A stretch of 10,731 nt of DNA from positions 1 to 10,731 of the forward strand of contig CAYYLT010000107.1 in assembly GCA_964472385.1 (NCBI GenBank), given 5' to 3'. The notes beneath the pieces were generated by a model. That model saw only the letters and a program-made list of their open reading frames with translations, was not told where the DNA came from and searched no databases. The DNA comes from JAGXLC01 sp964472385 (GTDB taxonomy: Bacteria > Bacteroidota > Bacteroidia > Bacteroidales > UBA12077). Shown piece after piece: positions 1-5,861 of this stretch (positions within the stretch are counted from its first letter, which is position 1; every line of letters begins with the position of its first letter). The translations under genes were made by a program, and so were the position numbers.

Positions 1-148
1 TTCTGTAAAGTGCAATTCGAGGCGTGTGAAAAATCTAAACCGCAGAATACTTATGTATTTAAGAACTTAGCGAAGCGATCTCATGAGCCTTGCGAATAAT
101 TCAGATTTTTAGCAACAACGAAGAAGTTGGATTTTATAGACAAACACC
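1..148. repeat. Intergenic inverted-repeat element, cut by the left edge
   Basis: This non-coding stretch has imperfect inverted ends. Bases 2-18 (TCTGTAAAGTGCAATTC) resemble the reverse complement of about 123-140 (TCTATAAAATCCAACTTC), with a few mismatches and one gap. Inside, AAAAATCT at 29-36 is mirrored by AGATTTTT at 103-110. The whole looks like a folded, MITE-like or REP-like unit of about 150 bases. I recall similar sequences (a TATAGACAAACACC end, an internal run of GCGAAGCGAT type) recurring in Bacteroidota spacers, but that is memory and not a search. A 61-codon minus-strand reading frame through it is not a credible gene. The outer left end may lie before base 1. Bases 149-211, between this element and msrB, show nothing clear. 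Confidence 0.5.
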
Positions 149-211
149 AATCACCCCTTATCCATAAGGTAAAATACCCCGGAGAGTATATCGGCGAATG
201 GTAACCTGAAC

Positions 212-664
212 TCATGGCTTCTTTGACTCCACTGGAATAAACTCCAAAGAGATGGAATTCACACAATGTCTTGTATTTTTCGGCGTATAACCCTCTCCGG
301 TGAAAACATGCCCCAGATGCGCACCGCAGTTGGCGCAGATGATTTCCGTCCGGATACCGTCTGCATCCGGAACCTTTTTCACAGCTCCTTCTACCTCATC
401 ATCAAAACTGGGCCAGCCACAATGGGCATTAAATTTATCCTTGGATTTGTACAACGCAACCCCACACCGTTTACAGGTATAGGTGCCGTCCTCATTGTGG
501 TCGTAATATTGACCCGTATAGGGCCTTTCTGTCCCTTTATGGATGATCACCCTTTCTTCGGCTTTACTTAACTCCTTGTATTTCATGGTATCTTTTTGTG
601 AATATCCTTCAAATTGAACAAAAATCAGTATTGCAAAAAGCGATAAAACGATTTTTAAGCCCAT
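212..664 (-). CDS. msrB: Peptide-methionine (R)-S-oxide reductase with signal peptide
   Basis: MsrB reduces methionine-R-sulfoxide in proteins back to methionine, using a catalytic cysteine normally recycled by thioredoxin-like donors. The 150-residue product shows the complete family pattern: two zinc-binding CxxC pairs (C64/C67 and C110/C113), the HCGWPSF motif at 81-87, and the catalytic RHCVNS motif with C134 near the end. C82 is a candidate recycling cysteine. Residues 4-17 are a hydrophobic Sec-type signal segment followed by a polar EGYSQ region with no lipobox cysteine, so the mature enzyme probably acts in the periplasm. Starting at Met27 (base 586) would give a cytosolic form, but the well-formed signal argues for the first ATG. 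It lies 180 bases downstream of mutS on the same strand and probably has its own promoter, although none is obvious. Confidence 0.95.
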   Translation of the reverse strand: MGLKIVLSLFAILIFVQFEGYSQKDTMKYKELSKAEERVIIHKGTERPYTGQYYDHNEDGTYTCKRCGVALYKSKDKFNAHCGWPSFDDEVEGAVKKVPDADGIRTEIICANCGAHLGHVFTGEGYTPKNTRHCVNSISLEFIPVESKKP

Positions 665-844
665 AACCTTGTTTTATTGCTATAACAAAAAAAAAATCAA
701 ATCGTTTAAGGAACACCAAAAGAAAAAAACTCACCTCAAAATACTTATTCTATAACTTTTTTGATCTCTACTGGCAATTTGCCTAAACAATGTAATCACC
801 ATTGCTGCCCTTACGGACAGATGCTAATTAGGGTTTGCATGTTG
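665..844. other. mutS-msrB spacer with an A10/T10 tract
   Basis: This 180-base spacer lies between the mutS stop and the msrB start. It is AT-rich and contains a run of ten A on the plus strand (687-696), which is T10 in the msrB sense, 22 bases upstream of the msrB ATG. No exact TAnnTTTG element and no hairpin with a T-tract was found. A short weak stem (CTGTCC/GGGCAG in the mutS sense, about 806-821) lacks a following U-tract and is not convincing as a terminator. Confidence 0.4.
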
Positions 845-3481
845 TCAATGCGTTTTTATGCCGATATACCTTTTGATTTCGTTAAGCTTATTAAGCGCTT
901 CAACTGGGGTAAGGTTATTGATGTCGATGTTTTTAATTTCGTTGCGTATTTGTTTGAGCACAGGGTCATCGAGCTGGAAGATGGTGGTTTGCAGGCCTGA
1001 CCGGTGGCTGGCTATTTCGCCCACGGGTTTGGAGACTGTTCCTTTACCTTCTTCATTCTCCAAATCTTTAAGTATTTCATTGGCCCGGTTAACAACACTT
1101 TTGGGCATTCCGGCCATCCTGGCGACATGAATACCAAAGCTGTGCTCGCTGCCACCTCTTTTGAGCTTTCTGATAAATATGACCTTATTATCCAGTTCCT
1201 TCACGGTGATATTAAAATTTTTTATTCTGCTGAAAGATTTTTCCATTTCATTGAGTTCGTGGTAATGGGTAGCAAAAAGGGTTTTAGCACGTACTTTAGG
1301 TTGTTCGTGTATATATTCGACCATGGCCCAGGCTATGGAAATACCGTCGTAGGTGCTGGTACCTCTGCCGATCTCATCCAGCAAGATGAGACTGCGGGAG
1401 GAAAGGTTGTTTAGAATACTGGCAGCTTCATGCATTTCGACCATAAAAGTAGATTCTCCCAGCGAGATGTTATCAGAGGCCCCAACCCTGGTAAAAATCT
1501 TATCCACTATGCCAATATGAGCCGATTCAGCAGGAACATAGCTCCCTATCTGTGCAAGCAAGACAATCAGGGCAGTTTGACGAAGCAATGCAGACTTACC
1601 AGCCATATTAGGACCTGTGATGATCATAACCTGCTGATCTTCTTTATCCAAATAGACATCATTGGCTACGTATTGTTCATCCAGGGGCAGTTGTTTTTCA
1701 ATCACCGGATGCCTGCCCTGTTTGATATCAATGATCTCCGAATCATTGACTTCCGGCTTTTTGTATTGGTTTTCTTCAGCGATTTGTGCGAACGACAACA
1801 AACAGTCGAGCCGTGCCATCAATCCGGCATCCAGTTGTAATGCCGGAATATAATCCGATACGCTGGTCACCAGCTCTTCGTATATTTTGACTTCCATTTC
1901 AATCGATTGCTCTTCCGCTCCCAGGATCTTCGTCTCATATTCTTTTAGCTCTTCCGTAATATAACGTTCAGCATTGACCAGGGTCTGCTTCCTGATCCAG
2001 TCAGCAGGTACTTTATCTTTATGGGTATTCCTTACTTCGATATAGTATCCGAATACATTGTTGTAGCTAACTTTCAGCGAAGATATCCCGGTTCGTTCGA
2101 TCTCCCGCTGCTGAATTTTTTTTAGGTAATCACGCCCGGAATGAGCAATATCTCGTAACTCATCCAATTCGGAAGAAACACCCTTCCGGATCACATGACC
2201 TTTATGCACGTTGGCAGGTGCTTCCGGATCCAATGTTTTATCGATCTTATCACGGATGGTAAAACACAGATTGAATTGATCTCCGATTTTGTTCAATGAT
2301 TCGTTTTGCGTTTCTTGACAGGCATTTCTTACAGGGTCCAGGGCATAAAGAGCATGTCTAAGCTGCAACATCTCCCGGGGCGTCACTCTTCTGGCAGCGA
2401 TTCTGGAAACAATCCGTTCTATATCTCCCATTTTTTGTAACTGACTTGCCAGTAAATCTCTGAATTCCGCATTATGAAGTATATATTCCACAACCTGCAG
2501 TCTTTCCCGAATAGGTTGAAGCTCCTTCAGAGGAAGGGCTACCCATCGCCTCAACAACCGGCCACCCATGGGTGAGACAGTCCGGTCAATAACCTGGATC
2601 AGTGACTTACCCTCTTCACTGAAAGGATGGAAAAGCTCCAGGTTTCTGACTGTAAACTTATCCAGCCAAACATAATGCTCTTCTTCTATTCTGGATAGAT
2701 GGGATATGTGTTTAATCTCCTCATGATGTGTGATTTCAAGATATTGAAGTATCGATCCGGCAGCCACAATACCAAATGAGAGATTTCCAATACCAAATCC
2801 TTTTAAGGTGGTAGTCTTAAAATGCTTTAAGAGCCTGTCCCTGGAATTTTCTTCCGTATAAACCCAATCATCAAGTTTGTAGGTATAAAACCTGTCTCCA
2901 AATAACTCCCGGAATTTTTTTTCATTGCCCCTTTCAAACAAAACTTCTTTGGGCTGAAAACTGTTCAGCAATTTATCGAGGTATTCCAAACTGCCTTCAG
3001 CAGTATAAAATTCACCGGTCGAAAGATCAAGAAAAGCAATGCCACCAAAGTTCTTATCCAGGTGTACCGATGCCAGGAAGTTATTCTCTTTGTGCTCCAA
3101 TACATTGTCATCGAGCGATACACCGGGTGTAACCATTTCGGTAATGCCCCGCTTCACAATTGTTTTTGTTTTGCTTGGATCCTCCAGCTGTTCACAGATG
3201 GCTACCCGCTGACCTGCTCTTACGAGTTTGGGCAGATAACTGTCGATAGCATGATAAGGAATACCTGCCAGATCAACATAGGAAGCTGAACCATTCGCCC
3301 TTTTGGTAAGGGTAATGCCGAGTATTTCACTTGCCTTAACGGCATCTTCACCAAACGTTTCATAGAAATCCCCGACCCTGAAAAGCAGTATAGCATCCGG
3401 ATGTTGAGATTTGATCCGGAAATACTGTTTCATCAAAGGCGTCTCTACATCTTTTTTTGGTTTCCTGCCCACTTTATACAA
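845..3481 (-). CDS. mutS: DNA mismatch repair protein MutS
   Basis: MutS recognises base mismatches and small loops in DNA and, after nucleotide exchange, recruits MutL. The 878-residue protein is full length for the family. The N-terminal mismatch-binding domain contains the wedge motif GDFYE with F39 and E41. Connector, lever and clamp domains follow (roughly 130-570). The ABC-type ATPase has Walker A GPNMAGKS at 623-630, Walker B LILLDEIGRG around 698-707 (D702, E703), and the ATHYHEL motif at 737-743. A helix-turn-helix dimerisation region (about 765-800) and a C-terminal tail with LTPVEALNKLNEIK follow. The start is not ATG. The codon at 3481 is TTG, an in-frame GTG lies at 3472, and TAA lies three codons upstream of the TTG. 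The first ATG (Met17, base 3433) would cut into the conserved TPxMxQY segment, so TTG or GTG is preferred. No mutL is in the window. Confidence 0.97.
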   Translation of the reverse strand: MYKVGRKPKKDVETPLMKQYFRIKSQHPDAILLFRVGDFYETFGEDAVKASEILGITLTKRANGSASYVDLAGIPYHAIDSYLPKLVRAGQRVAICEQLEDPSKTKTIVKRGITEMVTPGVSLDDNVLEHKENNFLASVHLDKNFGGIAFLDLSTGEFYTAEGSLEYLDKLLNSFQPKEVLFERGNEKKFRELFGDRFYTYKLDDWVYTEENSRDRLLKHFKTTTLKGFGIGNLSFGIVAAGSILQYLEITHHEEIKHISHLSRIEEEHYVWLDKFTVRNLELFHPFSEEGKSLIQVIDRTVSPMGGRLLRRWVALPLKELQPIRERLQVVEYILHNAEFRDLLASQLQKMGDIERIVSRIAARRVTPREMLQLRHALYALDPVRNACQETQNESLNKIGDQFNLCFTIRDKIDKTLDPEAPANVHKGHVIRKGVSSELDELRDIAHSGRDYLKKIQQREIERTGISSLKVSYNNVFGYYIEVRNTHKDKVPADWIRKQTLVNAERYITEELKEYETKILGAEEQSIEMEVKIYEELVTSVSDYIPALQLDAGLMARLDCLLSFAQIAEENQYKKPEVNDSEIIDIKQGRHPVIEKQLPLDEQYVANDVYLDKEDQQVMIITGPNMAGKSALLRQTALIVLLAQIGSYVPAESAHIGIVDKIFTRVGASDNISLGESTFMVEMHEAASILNNLSSRSLILLDEIGRGTSTYDGISIAWAMVEYIHEQPKVRAKTLFATHYHELNEMEKSFSRIKNFNITVKELDNKVIFIRKLKRGGSEHSFGIHVARMAGMPKSVVNRANEILKDLENEEGKGTVSKPVGEIASHRSGLQTTIFQLDDPVLKQIRNEIKNIDINNLTPVEALNKLNEIKRYIGIKTH

Positions 3482-3824
3482 TGATTTTTAGCCGGTGTTG
3501 CAATGGCAAGTCATTAAAATACACAATAATTTGATCTGCAGCCCATATACTAATAACCCATGACCATGATATATAGGGTCTGCTGAAAAACACAAAAAAA
3601 CCTTAAAATCAACAGGCTTTTTCAGCAAACCCTATATAAGACGTACTGTTGACAGGGCGTTTTTATCAAAAGACCAATTTATAACAAACCAATTAAGGGT
3701 AAAAAAATATTTGGGGATATCACCATTTACTTATTAACATTCCTTCAACAACATTGCATCTCAGTATACTTGCAAAGTTTTCGCCCAAAAGGCCAACAAC
3801 TTTTGCCTCGATATGAGGCTATCA
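3482..3824. other. ispF-mutS spacer, no gene
   Basis: These 343 bases between ispF and mutS hold no plausible reading frame on either strand. The only clear structure is the palindrome listed separately at 3570-3638. The mutS promoter should lie here, probably between 3482 and 3570, but no exact TAnnTTTG motif is present. A 5-bp hairpin right after ispF (GCCTC 3805-3809, GAGGC 3815-3819) has no T-tract on the transcript side. Confidence 0.6.
3570..3638. repeat. 69-bp near-perfect palindrome, MITE-like or structured spacer
   Basis: Left arm 3570-3590 and right arm 3618-3638 are 21 bases each and complementary at 20 positions. The one exception is C3580 opposite A3628, which is a G-U pair in the minus-strand transcript. 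The 27-base middle is A-rich. The arms end in TATATA on both outer sides, followed inward by GGGTCTGCTGAAAAA or its complement. This could be a pair of short terminal inverted repeats from a tiny non-autonomous transposable element inserted at a TATA-type site, or a hairpin in RNA read from either strand. There is no T-tract after the stem on either strand, so a classic intrinsic terminator is unlikely. No transposase remnant is visible. Confidence 0.75.
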
Positions 3825-4289
3825 TTAACCATCAATCAGCACTACAGCATACGCTGAGACACCCTCCCCTCTACCTGTAAAGCCAAGCTTTTCGGTAGTT
3901 GTAGCCTTTATCGATACACCCGGAGTTTTCAATATTGGAACAAGGATCTTTTTCATCTCCTGAATATAGGGTGCGAGTTTAGGTTTTTCCAAACAAAGGG
4001 TTGCATCCATATTGACCACGGAATAGCCTTCTGCCTCTATAAGCCTCATGGATCGCTCAAGCAGTTTTACGCTGGATATATCCTTATATTCGGCAGATGT
4101 GTTGGGAAAATGTTGCCCGATATCTCCTAAATTGGCCGCACCCAATAGCGAATCGCATATAGCATGTATCAAAACATCACCGTCAGAATGGGCTACACAG
4201 CCCTCTTCAGCAGGAATATCCACACCTCCTAAGACCAGCCGGCGGCCTTCTTCCAAGCGATGCACATCATAGCCAAAACCTATACGCAT
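3825..4289 (-). CDS. ispF: 2-C-methyl-D-erythritol 2,4-cyclodiphosphate synthase
   Basis: IspF converts CDP-methylerythritol 2-phosphate to the 2,4-cyclodiphosphate, releasing CMP, in the MEP route to isoprenoid precursors. It is a cytoplasmic trimer using zinc or another divalent metal. The 154-residue product is near the usual length. It carries the N-terminal GYDVHR motif with metal ligands D8 and H10, the HSDGD segment (34-38) with H42 as third ligand, GDIGQHFPNT at 55-64, and the C-terminal TTTEKLGFTGRGEG signature at 130-143. The ATG start at 4289 places GYDVHR exactly where the family has it. The gene ends with three different in-frame stops in a row (TAA, TGA, TAG at 3827-3819). It lies 244 bases downstream of porV with a MITE-like element between them, so cotranscription is uncertain. 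Confidence 0.97.
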   Translation of the reverse strand: MRIGFGYDVHRLEEGRRLVLGGVDIPAEEGCVAHSDGDVLIHAICDSLLGAANLGDIGQHFPNTSAEYKDISSVKLLERSMRLIEAEGYSVVNMDATLCLEKPKLAPYIQEMKKILVPILKTPGVSIKATTTEKLGFTGRGEGVSAYAVVLIDG

Positions 4290-4349
4290 ACGTAATCCAT
4301 TTAATCAGTGTCTGCCCAAAACAGCAATAATTCCTTGTATTATCAGGAC

Positions 4350-4495
4350 TAAACCTGTATTATTCATGCGTCAAGTTTTGGGTAGATGCAAGACGTAGAA
4401 AGCAAAAAAATAAATTATTTTAACAAAACAAGCAAAATGCTAATATCCTCCGATTTACAAAGGTCTATTCATTTTTTGTGAATAATACAGGTAAA
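4350..4495. mobile_element. MITE-like element, copy 1, with possible TAAA target duplication
   Basis: The element spans 4354-4491 (138 bp) and has perfect 13-bp terminal inverted repeats, CCTGTATTATTCA at 4354-4366 and its complement at 4479-4491. The same four bases, TAAA, flank both sides (4350-4353 and 4492-4495), as expected for a 4-bp target-site duplication. It encodes nothing. Its first 45 aligned bases (4359-4403) match copy 2 (9749-9793) at 42 positions in the same orientation, and its right part is alignable though more diverged. It lacks a central segment of about 65 bases found in copy 2. It sits between porV and ispF in the remaining spacer (4290-4533). I infer a non-autonomous DNA transposon. 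The 4-bp duplication and CCTG ends suggest a DDE family such as IS1380, but I cannot confirm that. Confidence 0.75.
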
Positions 4496-4533
4496 GAAGA
4501 CGCTGGAATGCTATCTGTCTTTACGGTCAAACG

Positions 4534-5769
4534 CTAATTATCACGTTGTTCCTTTTTCAAAGCTGCAAAATCCAATATTAAGCTGAATCGCATCGTATTG
4601 GCCAACGGATGATTCAGGTAACGGGGAATTAGATAAGCAAAATCGGCCTTAAAGACGTTCAGTTTTAAACCGACCCCCACGGTAAAATACTTTCTGTTCC
4701 CTTTGGTCTGATGTTCATGAAAATATCCCGATCTGACCGCAAATACATCCTGATACCAGTATTCCAATCCCACGGAATATTTGATTTCATGCAGTTCCTC
4801 CTTAAAACCGCCGGGAGCATCGTAAAAAGACTGCAACATCCCCTGGGGAACGGAAACCTGGGGATCCTTACCGCTGAGAATGATACGATCTCCGTTCTCG
4901 TCTTCAATAACTGCTCCCGAACTATCCGTCAAATAAGCCGGTGGGGTGGGTACCAATAATTTGTTAAGATCTGTGGTAAACATCACTGAGTTGTACTGAT
5001 CGAGTTGGAAATCAAATGCAGCTCCCAATTTTAAAGTCGTTGGAATAAAATTCTTTTTAATGGTGGTATAAGATATTTTTGACCCAATATTCCTGATGTT
5101 CAATCCAAAGGAAAAATCCATTACCTTGTCATCCAGCTGAATTCCCGGGTTATAATAATACATGGATACGTCTGCGGCAACCGCATTTCCGGCTTTTGAT
5201 TCTGATCCCCCAATATAGGCCCCCCCGGTGATATCACTTCGGATGTATCGAAAAGCAATGCCACCTGAAAAGCGCTCGCCAAATTTCCTGGAGTAAGCAG
5301 CATCAAGGGCAAACTCATTGGGCGTATGTTGACCCCTGTATTCGCCAAATTGATCTCTGAATATGATATCCCCCAGGGAAAAATACAACAAAGATCCACT
5401 AATAACCTGCTCTCTGTCCAGCCGGTTATAGCCGGTCAGATAAGCCAGATGAATATCATCTACCAGGTTATTAAGCCAGGGTGTGTAGGACACAGAGAGC
5501 CCCATATCTTTTTGAATAAATGCATATTTGGAAGGATTCCAGTGAAGGGAATTGACATCCGGAGAAGTGGCCACACCCGCATCTCCCATTCCTCCGGCCC
5601 GGGAATCGGGGGCTATCGTTAAAAAAGGTACGGAATATCTGATGGTATTCTCCTGCTTGGCCAGGTCCTCCTTGCCAGCCAAGTCATTTATACCGTCAGG
5701 CCTTGACTGCCCATAAGCTCCGTTTATTCCTGCCACCAATAACAATAAAACTATAAACTTTTTGATCAT
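4534..5769 (-). CDS. porV: Type IX secretion system outer-membrane protein PorV
   Basis: PorV (LptO) is an outer-membrane beta-barrel of the T9SS. In the systems studied it takes cargo from the SprA translocon and presents it to the PorU sortase for signal removal and attachment at the surface. The 411-residue product starts with a signal peptide (MIKK, a hydrophobic stretch, then AYGQ with likely cleavage after residue 20). It carries the strongly conserved N-terminal PorV block at about 45-84: SVPFLTIAPDSRAG, GDAGVATSPDVNS and WNPSKYAF. The rest is alternating aromatic and polar beta-strand sequence expected of a FadL-like barrel. The frame continues open to a GTG at 5826, but that would put 19 polar residues before the signal peptide, so the ATG at 5769 is chosen. 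It follows porU by 92 bases, which suggests an operon. Confidence 0.94.
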   Translation of the reverse strand: MIKKFIVLLLLVAGINGAYGQSRPDGINDLAGKEDLAKQENTIRYSVPFLTIAPDSRAGGMGDAGVATSPDVNSLHWNPSKYAFIQKDMGLSVSYTPWLNNLVDDIHLAYLTGYNRLDREQVISGSLLYFSLGDIIFRDQFGEYRGQHTPNEFALDAAYSRKFGERFSGGIAFRYIRSDITGGAYIGGSESKAGNAVAADVSMYYYNPGIQLDDKVMDFSFGLNIRNIGSKISYTTIKKNFIPTTLKLGAAFDFQLDQYNSVMFTTDLNKLLVPTPPAYLTDSSGAVIEDENGDRIILSGKDPQVSVPQGMLQSFYDAPGGFKEELHEIKYSVGLEYWYQDVFAVRSGYFHEHQTKGNRKYFTVGVGLKLNVFKADFAYLIPRYLNHPLANTMRFSLILDFAALKKEQRDN

Positions 5770-5793
5770 CTTACTTCGTGTTTTACAAATGCA

Positions 5794-5801
5794 CAAATAT
5801 A
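5794..5801 (-). promoter_or_regulatory. Candidate -7 promoter element for porV
   Basis: Read on the minus strand, the sequence is TATATTTG, an exact match to the Bacteroidota -7 consensus TAnnTTTG, and it would give a 5' leader of roughly 15-20 bases before the porV ATG. No TTG-type -33 element is visible at the expected distance upstream. A chance match is therefore quite possible, and porV may simply be read from the porU transcript. Confidence 0.3.
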
Positions 5802-5830
5802 TCATTTTCATTTTTCCTTGGTACACTACT

Positions 5831-5851
5831 GCCTGTGATATTCATACAGGC
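5831..5851 (-). other. Short hairpin in the porU-porV gap
   Basis: GCCTGT (5831-5836) and ACAGGC (5846-5851) form a 6-bp perfect stem with a 9-base loop, starting 11 bases after the porU stop codon. No T-tract follows on the minus strand, so it is unlikely to stop transcription. It could act as an mRNA processing or stability element between porU and porV. With only six pairs it could also be chance. Confidence 0.3.
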
Positions 5852-5861
5852 TGATTGACGC

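Noticed and set aside
156..169. CCTTAT/ATAAGG inverted repeat downstream of msrB
   Set aside because: The 2-base loop and AT-rich arms cannot form a stable hairpin, and no T-tract follows, so it is not called a terminator.
81..266. 61-codon minus-strand frame at the left edge
   Set aside because: It runs through the intergenic repeat and into the 3' end of msrB. It has no family features and no plausible start context.
761..3289. Several plus-strand frames of 60-136 codons opposite mutS
   Set aside because: They are antisense shadows of a full-length, motif-complete MutS. None shows recognisable protein features.
3805..3819. GCCTC/GAGGC hairpin just after ispF
   Set aside because: The stem has only 5 bp and overlaps the third stop codon. 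The following minus-strand bases are AAAAG rather than a T-tract, so intrinsic termination is not supported.
5770..5826. N-terminal extension of PorV to a GTG at 5826
   Set aside because: It would place 19 polar residues before a standard signal peptide, which is incompatible with an exported barrel protein.
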